A DNA stretch of 64,000 nucleotides from contig NZ_OY782507.1 of assembly GCF_963677725.1 (NCBI RefSeq), positions 4,152,501-4,216,500 on the forward strand, given 5' to 3'. The stretch's first letter is position 1. Every line of letters begins with the position of its first letter. The notes under the pieces are model-generated. The model made no database searches, was not told the DNA's origin, and saw only the letters and a list, made by a program, of their open reading frames with translations. The translations under genes were made by a program, and so were the position numbers. Below are positions 15,796 through 25,700 of the stretch, in pieces. Origin of the DNA: an uncultured Cohaesibacter sp. Lineage in GTDB: Bacteria > Pseudomonadota > Alphaproteobacteria > Rhizobiales > Cohaesibacteraceae.

Positions 15796-15933
15796 GACAA
15801 GGCCGGTTTGGGGAGCGAGCCTTGTCGGTGATGCGATCCGGTGGTTGACGGATCGCACTGGGAGCCGGGTTCCAAAATTGGGGAGCTTGGAGTTGCCGGT
15901 TGCGGTGATCCGCTGCTTGGGATGCAGCGGATC
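15796..15933. repeat. Cluster of three perfect hairpins between dksA and flgH
   Basis: Three perfect inverted repeats follow the dksA terminator: 15796-15826 (8-bp arms GACAAGGC/GCCTTGTC, 15-base loop), 15833-15856 (8-bp arms GCGATCCG/CGGATCGC, 8-base loop) and 15907-15933 (10-bp arms GATCCGCTGC/GCAGCGGATC, 7-base loop). None has a T tract. Arms of the second and third share the GATCCG core with the terminator stem. The region lies between convergent genes. Confidence 0.6.
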
Positions 15934-15964
15934 GGGGTCGTTCATGTGGTTTGGGTGGTTCCGA

Positions 15965-16714
15965 TTAGAATGGCAGGATGATGTCCATGACTTGCTGACC
16001 ATAGCGTGGTTGCTGGACATCTGTGATCTGGCCTCTGCCACCGTAAGCGATACGGGCTTCGGCAATTTTTTCCGACGCAATCGTGTTGCCGGAGGAAATG
16101 TCTTCCGGTCTAACGATACCGGCGACCAGCAACTCGCGTACCTCGAAGTTGACGCGGATTTCCTGTCGCCCTTCGATCACCAGATTGCCATTTGGCAGAA
16201 CCTGCAAGACAACTGCGGCGACCGTTACGGTGATGGCTTCGGAGCGATCGATCTCGCCCGACCCTTCAGAACTGGAATCCGACGTTGCGGCGGCCAACGA
16301 GGATGGATCCCCCTTACCGATCAGCGCATTGGGAATGACGCTGGTAATCTGGTTGCCGATGCTGCCTGAAAGGCCGACATTGTCGGAGTTCGTGCGCTTG
16401 CGCTTTGAGGTATTGTCGATCTTGGCGCTATCGGTAATCGAAACTTCGACGGTCAGAATATCGCCGACGCGGTTGGCGCGCTGATCCTTGAAGAAGGCGC
16501 GCGAGCCGGTCTGCCATAGGGAGTTGGGGCTATAATTGACCGGCTGGGCGGTTGGCATCGGCATTTGGACCGGTTTGTAGCCTTTCTGGGTCGTCGGGCT
16601 TTCGATTGCTGAAAGGGCCGGCGGCTTGCCGATATTTTTCAGGCGGTCACCAGCGCCGCAGGCGGCCAATGACAGGGCCATCAAGCTGATTGAGAGCAGA
16701 TGTGAGAGTTTCAT
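15965..16714 (-). CDS. flgH: Flagellar L-ring lipoprotein FlgH
   Basis: 249 residues. The lipoprotein signal MKLSHLLSISLMALSLAAC has lipobox LAAC with Cys19. Conserved FlgH segments follow: SLWQTGSRAFFKDQRANRVGDILTV, the KIDNTSKRKR segment and NLVIEGRQEIRVNFE. It forms the outer-membrane L ring. Its start overlaps the flgA stop as ATGA. It is the distal gene of the leftward flgF-flgG-flgA-flgH operon. Confidence 0.95.
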   Translation of the reverse strand: MKLSHLLSISLMALSLAACGAGDRLKNIGKPPALSAIESPTTQKGYKPVQMPMPTAQPVNYSPNSLWQTGSRAFFKDQRANRVGDILTVEVSITDSAKIDNTSKRKRTNSDNVGLSGSIGNQITSVIPNALIGKGDPSSLAAATSDSSSEGSGEIDRSEAITVTVAAVVLQVLPNGNLVIEGRQEIRVNFEVRELLVAGIVRPEDISSGNTIASEKIAEARIAYGGRGQITDVQQPRYGQQVMDIILPF

Positions 16715-17757
16715 TGTTCTGTGGCTCCCAGGGCCGCGATGCTGGTCGTCGGGGTATTGATTTGAAGAAGGCCGTGGTCGATCACTTCGGCCCGAACGAT
16801 ACGATTGGTCTGAACATTCTGGACCGAAATGATGTCGCCTTTGGCTCCGCCGGTCAGGGCTTTGCCCATCATGCTGAGTGTTAAGTTACCTGCCTTGAAG
16901 AGGATCGTCACATTGGCCGAACGCTCCACAATGTCGGGGGCAACAAAATAACCCTCATTGGCGATCATGCCTGCGCGCAGGGGCTGGCGGGTTGCCATGC
17001 CAATGACGGACTTGATGCTGGCCGGTTTGGCCAGAATGGCCTGCTGGCGCGGCATCGGGGTCAGGGTGATGTCGCTTTCGGCAACCACTTCACCGCGGCG
17101 CATGTTGCGGGTCAAGACCGGGGCCATGACGGTTTCGATTGCCCGGCCCGTCAGGCGGATGGTGCCGATGTCTGCCCGGCCGCCGATGGTCAATTCTGCT
17201 GAAAAGCGCCCGCTGTTGCGATCAAAGCGAATGTTGCGCAGGTCATAGGGGCTGGCGGCGGTGGTCGAGGCATGCTGGTCTGCCAGACGGCCGGACAATT
17301 CCATATCAACCCGACCGGATGCGGCAATATAGCCTTTGATGCGCAGCTGTTCCTTGATGCCTGCGGTGACATCCTGCTCGGTGACCAGATCGGAGGCACG
17401 TTTGACCTGAACGATCTGGATTGCTGTTTGCGCAATGCGGGTCATGCCTGCGCGACGCGCGGCATCAATGACTCTTTGCGCGCTGATGGTGCCGCTCTGG
17501 CCAATGGACGGTGAACGGAACACTGCCTTGTTGCTCAGGGGGCCTGCATTCTTGAACAGATCGCCCAGGCGCACGAGGGTCTCGGAAACCGTCACATTGC
17601 CGATCAGGATAGCCGGGTCTTCGGTCTGCACTGGCTGCTTGGCCGATTGGGCGTGAGCGGTGATTGTCAGAGACAGCAGGGTCGTTGCGGACAGGACAAG
17701 GCCCATCCATCCCTTGCGCAGGCTGTGTCTTTTCACGATGTCAATCAATCGTTTCAT
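16711..17757 (-). CDS. flgA: Flagellar P-ring assembly chaperone FlgA
   Basis: 348 residues, longer than enterobacterial FlgA (about 220) but usual for Rhizobiales. A signal peptide ends near AHA at 36, and the C-terminal half holds the SAF-like domain (TRNMRRGEVVAESDITL, then KSVIGMATRQPLRAGMI) and the final GDIISVQNVQTNRIVRAEV. It assists P-ring formation in the periplasm. It follows flgG by 9 bp and overlaps flgH. Confidence 0.92.
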   Translation of the reverse strand: MKRLIDIVKRHSLRKGWMGLVLSATTLLSLTITAHAQSAKQPVQTEDPAILIGNVTVSETLVRLGDLFKNAGPLSNKAVFRSPSIGQSGTISAQRVIDAARRAGMTRIAQTAIQIVQVKRASDLVTEQDVTAGIKEQLRIKGYIAASGRVDMELSGRLADQHASTTAASPYDLRNIRFDRNSGRFSAELTIGGRADIGTIRLTGRAIETVMAPVLTRNMRRGEVVAESDITLTPMPRQQAILAKPASIKSVIGMATRQPLRAGMIANEGYFVAPDIVERSANVTILFKAGNLTLSMMGKALTGGAKGDIISVQNVQTNRIVRAEVIDHGLLQINTPTTSIAALGATEQ

Positions 17758-17766
17758 GTCAGAGAC

Positions 17767-18552
17767 CTATCGAAGGTTGGATGTTGCGGAGAGCATTTCG
17801 TCTGCCGCCTTGATAACGCGCGAATTCATTTCATAGGCGCGCTGGGCGGCGATCAGGTCGGAAATCTCGGCGACAGAATTGACGTTTGCCATTTCCAGAT
17901 GTTTTTGCAGCAAGGTGCCGTAGCCTGCGGTGCCGGGGGTTGAAACCTGTGGCGTGCCACTGGCACCGGTTTCAAGGAACAGATTGTCCCCCATCGCATC
18001 AAGGCCTGCCTTGTTGACGAAACGAGCAAGGGTCAATTGACCCAGTGTCTGCACTGCGGTGCTGTTGCCGGTCGTGACCTGCACTTCACCTTCATTGTTG
18101 ATGGTGATGTCGCGGGTGTCATTGGGGAAGGTAATGCCGGGTTGGATTTCGTATCCATCGACGGTGACCAGTCGACCGTTATTGTCGATCTCGAAGGATC
18201 CGTCGCGGGTGTAGCCGGTCCGGCCATCGGGCATGTTGACCTGAAAGAAGCCTTCACCACGAATGGCAACGTCGAGCTCCTTGCCGGTATTTTCGACCGA
18301 CCCCTGGGACATGATGCGTGAGGTGGCTGCAACCCGGACGCCCGAGCCAATCTGGATGCCGACCGGGACGGTGGTGCCAGAGGCCGAGGTGGATGAGCCG
18401 GTTCGGCGCAAATCCTGATAAAGCAGGTCCTGAAATTCGGCGCGGTATTTCTTGAAGCCCGTCGTGCGCATGTTGGCGATGTTGTTCGACGTGACTTCGA
18501 CGTTGCGTTCCTGTGCCAGCATGCCGGTTGACGCAATATAGAGGGCTCTCAT
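17767..18552 (-). CDS. flgG: Flagellar distal rod protein FlgG
   Basis: 261 residues. The N-terminal rod/hook signature MRALYIASTGMLAQERNVEV with SNNIANMRTTGFKK, and the C-terminal VAEISDLIAAQRAYEMNSRV, are diagnostic for FlgG, which forms the distal rod. It is 26 bp downstream of flgF and 9 bp upstream of flgA. Length and motifs match typical FlgG. Confidence 0.95.
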   Translation of the reverse strand: MRALYIASTGMLAQERNVEVTSNNIANMRTTGFKKYRAEFQDLLYQDLRRTGSSTSASGTTVPVGIQIGSGVRVAATSRIMSQGSVENTGKELDVAIRGEGFFQVNMPDGRTGYTRDGSFEIDNNGRLVTVDGYEIQPGITFPNDTRDITINNEGEVQVTTGNSTAVQTLGQLTLARFVNKAGLDAMGDNLFLETGASGTPQVSTPGTAGYGTLLQKHLEMANVNSVAEISDLIAAQRAYEMNSRVIKAADEMLSATSNLR

Positions 18553-18578
18553 ATCGGTTATCCTTTTCTATTGCTGCG

Positions 18579-19319
18579 TCAAGCCTGAAGCTTGCCCAGA
18601 GTATCAATCGCGTTGCTGCGCAGTTCAGAGACTTGGCTCATGGCTTTTGCAAGGCTGGTATAGGAGCGGGTGACTTCGATCATGCGGGAAATTTCAACGA
18701 CGCCCTTGACGTTGGAGCGTTCAACGCGACCACCAAGAATGGTCGGCGTTTCGACAGGGATCGGATTTTCGCCGACAAACATCGAATAACCCTCTTTTTT
18801 GAGGGCTTGCAGGTCGTTGAACGTCACTACACGAAAGCGTCCCACGTCGCCACGGTCGGATGTAATCACTCCGTCGCGGGAAATGGTGATGTTGGTATCT
18901 TCCGTGGTGAAAACGATCGGGCCATCCTGACCGACGACCGGAAAGCCGTCCGATGTTACCAACTGGCCTTGCGAATTGATGTCGAATTCCCCGTTGCGGG
19001 TGTAGCGTTCTCCGCCAGGCCCCTGAATGACAAAGAATGATTTGTCATCATTGATCGCGGCATTGACCGGGTTGCCGGTGTCAATGACGGCGCCGGGTGC
19101 GAATTGATGGGCGATGCGATCATCTTCGACATAGGACAGCTTGCGATCGGATGACTGGAATTCATTCATCCGTGCAACAGGCATCAGATGTTCCTTGAAC
19201 ATCAGATTGTCGGCTTTGTAGCCGGCTGTGTTGATATTGGCCAGATTGGTGGCGATGACATCCATCTTGCGACGCAAGACCATCTGCCTCGATAGGCCAA
19301 TGAGTTGTGAGTTCTCCAT
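18579..19319 (-). CDS. flgF: Flagellar proximal rod protein FlgF
   Basis: 246 residues from the ATG at 19319 (MENSQLIGLSRQMVLRRKMD), where homologues usually begin; a longer start at 19370 adds 17 non-conserved residues. ATNLANINTAGYKADN is the rod-protein signature, and the C-terminus has VVEISRMIEVTRSYTSL. It is the first gene of the flgFGAH operon and is divergent from fliL. A TTAACC half-site lies just upstream of the start. No strong ribosome-binding site is visible. Confidence 0.9.
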   Translation of the reverse strand: MENSQLIGLSRQMVLRRKMDVIATNLANINTAGYKADNLMFKEHLMPVARMNEFQSSDRKLSYVEDDRIAHQFAPGAVIDTGNPVNAAINDDKSFFVIQGPGGERYTRNGEFDINSQGQLVTSDGFPVVGQDGPIVFTTEDTNITISRDGVITSDRGDVGRFRVVTFNDLQALKKEGYSMFVGENPIPVETPTILGGRVERSNVKGVVEISRMIEVTRSYTSLAKAMSQVSELRSNAIDTLGKLQA

Positions 19320-19527
19320 AACCGTTAACCACTTTGCTCCCAAATGATGCGCACACTCGCTCCCCAGCATGGTGCGTTCGAATAGTGAGTTGCATAAAGC
19401 GTGCCAAGTTGAAAAGCTGCGGAAATGCGGGGTTTTCTCTAATATTTTTTAGAGGCGACCGGCAGGAATGAAGGGGTGAAAATGCCTAGTGGGTAAAAAT
19501 TGCCGTGCGGGGTCTGGAAAGGTTTTG

Positions 19528-19567
19528 TTAACCTTTTTAACGCTATTTAATAAGGGGCATTAACCAT
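19528..19567. promoter_or_regulatory. TTAA-rich CtrA-like region upstream of fliL
   Basis: Four TTAA half-sites at 19528, 19537, 19547 and 19560 with spacers of 5, 6 and 9 bases, none the canonical 7. The last reads TTAACCAT, which I recall as the form described for CtrA in Rhizobiales, 33 bp before the fliL start. The divergent flgF start is about 210 bp away. This is a weaker candidate than the boxes near fliX and flgB. Confidence 0.45.
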
Positions 19568-19599
19568 GATTTATGAATCGTTTCTAGCTTGGAACTGCA

Positions 19600-20100
19600 A
19601 TGGCCGATGAAGTCGAAATTGATGAAGAAGGTGCCGAGGGTGAAGGCTCTGGCGGCAAGAAGAAGCTGATCATCATCATCGCGGCTGCGCTCGTGCTGTT
19701 GCTGGCTGGCGGCGGGGCTGCCTACTATTTTCTGTTCATGCCATCTGCGGATGTCATTGACCCGGAGAATGACCCCAATGCCGAACCGCAAGCGAAAGCG
19801 TTTTTTTATGATCTGCCCGAAATGACGGTTAATCTCAATTCCAAGAGCCGCCGGTCGCAATATTTGCGTATCAAGGTGTCTCTGGAGATGAACAGTCAGG
19901 AGCAGGCGCGCAGGATCGAGCCATTCATGCCGCGGGTGCTGGATGCGTTTCAGGTTTATCTGCGTGAGCTCAGAACGGCAGATCTGGAAGGGTCCGCTGG
20001 TCTGTTTCGGTTGAAGAGAGAGCTTTTGAAGCGGATTAACGATGCGATTTATCCGGTCAAGGTGAATGATATCCTGTTCAAGGAAATCCTTATCCAGTAG
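19600..20100 (+). CDS. fliL: Flagellar basal-body-associated protein FliL
   Basis: 166 residues: a short acidic N-terminus, one transmembrane helix at about 23-47 (IIIIAAALVLLLAGGGAAYY), then a periplasmic FliL domain with FFYDLPEMTVNLNSKSRRSQ and the final DILFKEILIQ. FliL surrounds the stator and supports motor function. It heads a rightward operon with fliM 8 bp downstream. Confidence 0.93.
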   Translation: MADEVEIDEEGAEGEGSGGKKKLIIIIAAALVLLLAGGGAAYYFLFMPSADVIDPENDPNAEPQAKAFFYDLPEMTVNLNSKSRRSQYLRIKVSLEMNSQEQARRIEPFMPRVLDAFQVYLRELRTADLEGSAGLFRLKRELLKRINDAIYPVKVNDILFKEILIQ

Positions 20101-20108
20101 GGGTTGGT

Positions 20109-21275
20109 ATGGCTGACGAAGATGATGACAGCGTAGACCTGATGGCGGACTGGGGCGCGGCTCTTGAGGAGCAGGGCGCTGGCAGTGCGGACGAGATGGC
20201 AGCGCAATGGGCAGCCATGATCGACGAGCCTATCGATGGTGATGATGGCTCGTCCCGTGGCGCGGACCGCGTGCTCAATCAGGAAGAGATCGACAATCTG
20301 CTCGGTTTCAGCCTTGATGATGGCTTTGCGGGCGAGCGCAGCGGTGTGCGGGCGCTGATCGATTCTGCGATTGTTTCCTATGAACGCCTTCCCATGCTGG
20401 AGATCGTCTTCGACCGTCTGGTCCGGATGACGACCACCAGCTTGCGCAATTTCACCTCGGACAATGTCGAGGTGTCACTGGATTCGATCACCTCGATCCG
20501 CTTTGGCGATTATTTGAATTCGATCCCGCTGCCCGCGATCCTGACTGTCTTCAAGGCCGAGGAGTGGGACAATCTGGGCCTGATCACGGTTGATTCAAGC
20601 CTGATCTACTCGATCATTGATGTGTTGCTGGGTGGTGGCCGTGGAACCTCGGCGATCCGCGTTGAAGGGCGGCCCTACACGACCATCGAGCTTAATCTGG
20701 TGCGCCAGATGATTGAGATTGTTCTTGAAGATGCCGAGGCGGCCTTTGCGCCTTTGTCACCGGTGCGGTTCTCGCTTGAGCGACTGGAGACCAATCCCCG
20801 TTTTGCAGCCATTTCCCGGCCTGCCAATGCGGCGATCCTGGTTGAACTCAGGATTGATATGGAAGACCGGGGCGGCAAAATCGAATTGCTGCTGCCCTAT
20901 GCTACGATTGAGCCAATTCGAGATCTTCTCCTGCAAATGTTCATGGGGGAGAAGTTTGGTCGCGATCCGATTTGGGAAGGGCATCTGGCAACGGAAGTCT
21001 TTATGTCGGACATCGAGCTGGATGCGGTTCTGTTTGATAAGAAAATGTCACTGAACGAAGTGATGAAGCTTGATGTGGGGCAAACCCTGATGCTGGAATC
21101 CGGGCCGACAGACCCAGTTAGTCTGAAGACCGGTGGCGTTCATCTGACAGACGGCATCATGGGACAACATAACGGCAATATATCGGTGCAGCTCTCCAAT
21201 AAGCTTGCCAAACCAAAAATGACTCTGGCTGCGTTTGAAAAAGCGGCACAGGGCGGATCCGGAAAGGGTGATTAG
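20109..21275 (+). CDS. fliM: Flagellar motor switch protein FliM
   Basis: 388 residues. Residues 57-65 carry LNQEEIDNL, the start of the FliM core, but a 50-residue acidic extension precedes it where CheY-binding peptides normally lie at the extreme N-terminus. The middle domain contains YERLPMLEIVFDRLVRM and LLGGGRG, and the C-terminal SpoA domain ends VQLSNKLAKPKM. FliM forms the C ring and sets rotation direction. It abuts the next gene with no gap. Confidence 0.94.
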   Translation: MADEDDDSVDLMADWGAALEEQGAGSADEMAAQWAAMIDEPIDGDDGSSRGADRVLNQEEIDNLLGFSLDDGFAGERSGVRALIDSAIVSYERLPMLEIVFDRLVRMTTTSLRNFTSDNVEVSLDSITSIRFGDYLNSIPLPAILTVFKAEEWDNLGLITVDSSLIYSIIDVLLGGGRGTSAIRVEGRPYTTIELNLVRQMIEIVLEDAEAAFAPLSPVRFSLERLETNPRFAAISRPANAAILVELRIDMEDRGGKIELLLPYATIEPIRDLLLQMFMGEKFGRDPIWEGHLATEVFMSDIELDAVLFDKKMSLNEVMKLDVGQTLMLESGPTDPVSLKTGGVHLTDGIMGQHNGNISVQLSNKLAKPKMTLAAFEKAAQGGSGKGD

Positions 21276-21803
21276 ATGTCAGTTGGGATGATGATTGAGT
21301 TGCTGGTGGCATTATTGCTCGTTCTGACAATCAGCTATTGTGTCACTCTTAATCGGCGCTTGAAGCGATTGCGCAACGATGAGGAAGCTTTGCGGGCGAC
21401 CATTGCAGAGCTGATCACAGCAACTGAGATTGCGGAACGGGCTATCCTTGGTCTGAAGGCAACGGCTGGTGACTGCGATCGCAATCTGGCCCATCGTCTG
21501 CGTGAAGCCGAACGGCTTTCGGGCGAATTGCAGCATTATGTTGTGCAGGGTGAAGGGGTTGTTGGTCGTCTGGTCAAGATCTCCGATGCTGTGCGGGGGG
21601 CTGCTCCAAGTCAGAAAATTGCAGCGCCGCGTGGCTATGAGATGTCTGAACCGGGATATGCGCAAGGCCATGGTGAAGCAGAGCGGTACAGCGCTGCTCC
21701 GGTCGTTGAGGCAGTGGAAGGTCCGCGTCGTTTGAAAGATGTTGCGGCAGCAACGTCTGAGCGCCTGATGGCCATCCGACAGAAGAGGGGGGTTGCTGCA
21801 TGA
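21276..21803 (+). CDS. Membrane-anchored coiled-coil flagellar-cluster protein (DUF6468-like)
   Basis: 175 residues. One N-terminal transmembrane helix (about 5-24, MIELLVALLLVLTISYCVTL) is followed by a positively charged stretch and a helical segment likely to form a coiled coil to about residue 100, then a disordered tail. I recall this as the DUF6468 family, found between fliM and motE in alphaproteobacteria. Its role is unknown. It starts directly after the fliM stop and overlaps motE by 4 bp. Confidence 0.75.
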   Translation: MSVGMMIELLVALLLVLTISYCVTLNRRLKRLRNDEEALRATIAELITATEIAERAILGLKATAGDCDRNLAHRLREAERLSGELQHYVVQGEGVVGRLVKISDAVRGAAPSQKIAAPRGYEMSEPGYAQGHGEAERYSAAPVVEAVEGPRRLKDVAAATSERLMAIRQKRGVAA

Positions 21804-22513
21804 CACATCTTCGTTTGTTGCCCACTCTGTTGGTGGCCGTGACGGGATTGCTCTTCATTAAGGTCTCACATCTGGTCTTTAGCAGCGACATGCTTTTTGT
21901 CTCCACGGTGCCCGCATTGGCGCAGGAAAACCAGCCAGCACCGGCACCGGCCGCACCCCCGACTGAAGCGGATCAGCCAGCGGATATGCAAGCCAAAACC
22001 GATGGCAAAAATGAGGAACCTACCTCGCTGATTGATGGAATGAAGGTGAACCCGTCAGAAAGCTCGCGGTCCGAATTGGCTATTCTGGAGCGCCTGTCCG
22101 AGCGACGTGAGGAACTGGAAGAACGCGCCAAGAGCATCGAAATGCGTGAAGCCTTGCTGAATGCTGCCGAGAAACGCCTTGAAAAGCGCGTGGCAGAACT
22201 CAAGGCGCTTGAACAGTCCATCCAGCAGGCCACACGCGAGCGCAAGCAGGAACAGCAGGAAGATCTGGGCAAGCTGGTGGCGATGTATCAGTCGATGAAG
22301 CCCAAGCAGGCTGCGCGAATTTTCGAGGTGCTGGATCCTGATGTGTTGCTTGATATCGTCAAGATTATGAAGCCGCGCAAGGTTGCAGCCATCTTGGGCA
22401 ATATGCGTGCTGACTCTGCCGGTGCCCTCAGCCAGGCGATCGCCAAGGGCAATACCCTTGAGCAGGATGTGAAAAACCTCGAATCCGATACCCTGCCGCA
22501 GATCGGTAAATAA
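21800..22513 (+). CDS. motE: MotE-like MotC chaperone
   Basis: 237 residues. An N-terminal membrane/signal segment ends near ALA at 42, a Pro/Ala-rich linker follows, then a charged coiled coil at about 90-150 (ERREELEERAKSIEMREALL). The C-terminal domain resembles MgtE-N (MYQSMKPKQAARIFEVLDPD, then VLLDIVKIMKPRKVAAILG). In Sinorhizobium MotE is a periplasmic chaperone that stabilises MotC. No motB or motC is in the window. It overlaps the preceding gene as ATGA. Confidence 0.83.
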   Translation: MTHLRLLPTLLVAVTGLLFIKVSHLVFSSDMLFVSTVPALAQENQPAPAPAAPPTEADQPADMQAKTDGKNEEPTSLIDGMKVNPSESSRSELAILERLSERREELEERAKSIEMREALLNAAEKRLEKRVAELKALEQSIQQATRERKQEQQEDLGKLVAMYQSMKPKQAARIFEVLDPDVLLDIVKIMKPRKVAAILGNMRADSAGALSQAIAKGNTLEQDVKNLESDTLPQIGK

Positions 22514-22771
22514 GGGTGTTTGATGAGAGGATGGCAACAGACCTTACGGGCCTGTTGCTTTCAACCTGATGGCTGTATTTGCCAAAATCAGGCCCGCTGA
22601 CGGAAAAAGCGGATGGAAAGTGGGCAATATATAGTTTGTGGTAAGCGACGATAAAGCATTTTCCCATATTTTTGTTTCATTGAAGCCCCAAGCATTGCAG
22701 AGTGTTCCGCCGTTGGTGAGTGCGCTTTGCTTGAGGGCATGAAGCCAAAAATGAGAAGGCGGAGACAGTCG

Positions 22772-25700
22772 ATGTCTAGTTTGGGTCAAGATGCAAAGAC
22801 AAAGTATGTGCGATCCGAGAGGATCGGGCAGGCTTTCTCGCGCGCGGTTTCGCGTGGTCTCATTGCCCTTCTGGTCGTCCTTGTATGGTTCCTGATCCTT
22901 CTCCCCGGCACTTCCATTGCGCAGCAAAATCTGACACCACCTCAAGACACGCCGTCGTCTCAAGCGAATGAGAAGGGCACGCTTGAAATCACCACGACGA
23001 AAGAGGAAGGGTTTGGGCGGATTGTGCTCAATTTTGCGGGGCGCAATTTGCTGCCCGGCTATTCGATCAAACAAAATAACAGTGTGTTCGTGGTCCGGTT
23101 CGACCAACGAATGCAGTCCAATTCGGTTACGACTCTGGCGCAAATCCTGCCTGACTATGTCACCATCGCTCGACTGGACCCAGACGGCAAGGGGTTGCGG
23201 CTTGCGCTGAAGGAAGGGGTGCGGATCAACACGATGGAAGCCGGTGAGCGGCTGTTTGTTGACTTGTTGCCCCAAAGTTGGGCTGGGCTGCCTCCATCCT
23301 TGCCTGCGGAAATTGTCACCGAGCTGGCGAAACGTGCCGAAGAGGCTTTGCGGCTGGCGCGCTCGTTGCAACAGCAGGAAAGCGCCACCCGCGTGAAGCC
23401 GAAGCTGGATATTCGCATTGGTGACCATCCAACCTTCTCGCGCTTTGCTTTCATCTGGAATATTCCGTTCGATTCGACCTTTGAGCGTCGGGGCGAAGCG
23501 GTCAATCTGTTCTTTAATCATCAGACCGATGTGGACCTGTCGGAATTGCGCACCTCCTTGCCCGGGCTGGTGCGCGACATGCTGATGACGAAAGAAGGGG
23601 GCAGGGTGAAATTCACCCTCGTTGTTGCCAAAAATGCCGACGTAAGGGCCTTTCGTGAGGAAAATTCCTACATTGTCGACATTACCGGAGACAAGTCTCT
23701 GTTTGATGCCACCGGAGCGGAAGAGCATGTAACGCGCGCTGTGTCCAAGCCCGGTGACACCGGTGTTCTGGTGGCCAAGGGGATAGACATGCCACCGCGC
23801 ACTGTGACCATTGCCCCCGATGGAGCCCAGATCCTTGGTGTTGCAGATGATCTGTCGGCGTCTTCCGGTCCGAGCAAATTGATTCTTGGGCCGACAGCGT
23901 CAGGCAATGTAGCCCAGCCGGTTGTAGACCAGTCTCTACCTCCGCAGCCCTCAGACCCGCAAGCCGTTCAATCCAGTCAACCGGAGCAAGTGACCCAGCC
24001 TGCGGATGGGTCGACCTCGTCGCTCGCCAATCCAACACTCTCTACAGAACAGCCTTTGCCTCGGACGCCGCCCGCCAAGCAACCAATGCAGGTGACACAG
24101 GCCGACCGGCTCCAGCCGCAACCTGCGCAATCTTCTGAGGCGTCAGCCGAACAAAATCCTCGCTCGACGGTGCCTTCAGATTCAGTTCAGCCGCAGAATT
24201 CCGCGCCAGCAATGGTGCGGAGCAACGCCGAGCGGATGAAAGGGCAGGGATCTGATCTGACCTCGCAAGTTCTGCGGGTGGAGGCTAAGACTTTCGGGCG
24301 CAGCGTGCGCTTGTTCTTCCCGTTCAAAAACCCGACATCGTCGGCAGTTTTTCGCCGTAACGGGGTGATCTGGGCCGTGTTTGATACCGTGCTGGATCTG
24401 GATGTGGCGTCTGCGCGCGAGCAATTGGCCGCATTTTCCGATGATATCGAGGTTTGGCGAGCCGGTGCGACAGCGGTGTTGCGTATTCCGCTCAAAAATC
24501 CCCGTCTGGTTACGTTTTCTCCTGAAGGCTACGGCTGGCTCCTGACCATTGGTGATATGGTGGTTGAGCCTACCAAGCCGCTGCATATGTCGCGAACCAA
24601 GGTTAGTGATGGCCGGTCGGCGATGCGGGTGAAGTTTGAGCGATCCGGTACCGTGTTGAAATTGCGCGATCCCGGTACGGGTGAAAATTTGCATGTGGTG
24701 ACCGGGTTTGGTCCAGCCCGTGGCTTTGTCAAGGGACAGCGGTTTGTTGATTTTACCACCCTGATTTCTGCCCATGGCATCGCGTTGGCCGAGCATGTGG
24801 ACGACCTGCTGCTGGCGCGTGACGAGGGCTATGTTTATATCAGTTCGAACCGGGGGCTGACCATTTCCAACGCCCAGCCGGGCGCGGCGGACGTCAGCGC
24901 CTTGACCAACAATGGCAACCGGGTGCGAGAGACCTTTCTCAATCTCAATGAGCTGGTGGCCAAAACGCCGGTTCAGTTTCATCACAAGCGGCAGGAGCTG
25001 GAACGCAAGCTGTCGAAATATACCGACCTGATGGCAATTCAGAGCCAGTTGGCTCTCGCCAAATTGTTGGTGGCCAATGGCTATGCGTTCGAGGCGCTTG
25101 GTCATTTGCAGATGATTGAAGATGCCGCGCCGGAATTTGCGCGAGGCAAGGGCTTCCGAACGCTCTATTCAGCGGCGGAATTGTTTGCGGGCCGACCGGA
25201 GTCGGCCTTTCGTCGTTTGAATCATCCCGAATTTGAAAATGATCCCGACGCCTCTGTTTGGCGTGGGTTGGCCGCTGCCCGTGCGGGGCGCTGGCGCGAG
25301 GCAGATGATGCACTCGATCTGGCTGCGACGGTGGCGCAGGATTACAGCATGAAAGTGCGGCAGATGATGTTGCTTGACGGGGTTGAGATTGCCTATCTCG
25401 ACCAACAGTTTGGCAGTGCAACTGCGGCGTTGGCCGAGGTCAATCCCACCTATCTCGATGCCGAAGGGATGGCGCGTTATAATCTCTTGCGCGGCAAGAT
25501 TGCGGTGGCGCGCAACGATGTCAAGGAAGCGTCCGAAGCCTTCAAGGCGGCGCGCGATACAAAATATCTGCCGATTGCCAATGACGCCTGGCTGCAGGAT
25601 GTCAAGCTGCGCCGTCAGGAAGACAAGATCAATCTCGATGACGCGATCGAAGAGCTGGAAGGCTTGACCACCATCTGGCGTGGCGACGATGTGGAATTGA

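Noticed and set aside
15796-15933. CRISPR-like or tRNA-like array
   Set aside because: The hairpins have different arms, no regular spacer length and no tRNA features such as a T loop.
22544-23728. 394-codon minus-strand frame opposite the large TPR gene
   Set aside because: No recognisable domain, Arg/Gln-rich shadow composition, and no ribosome-binding site that I can see.
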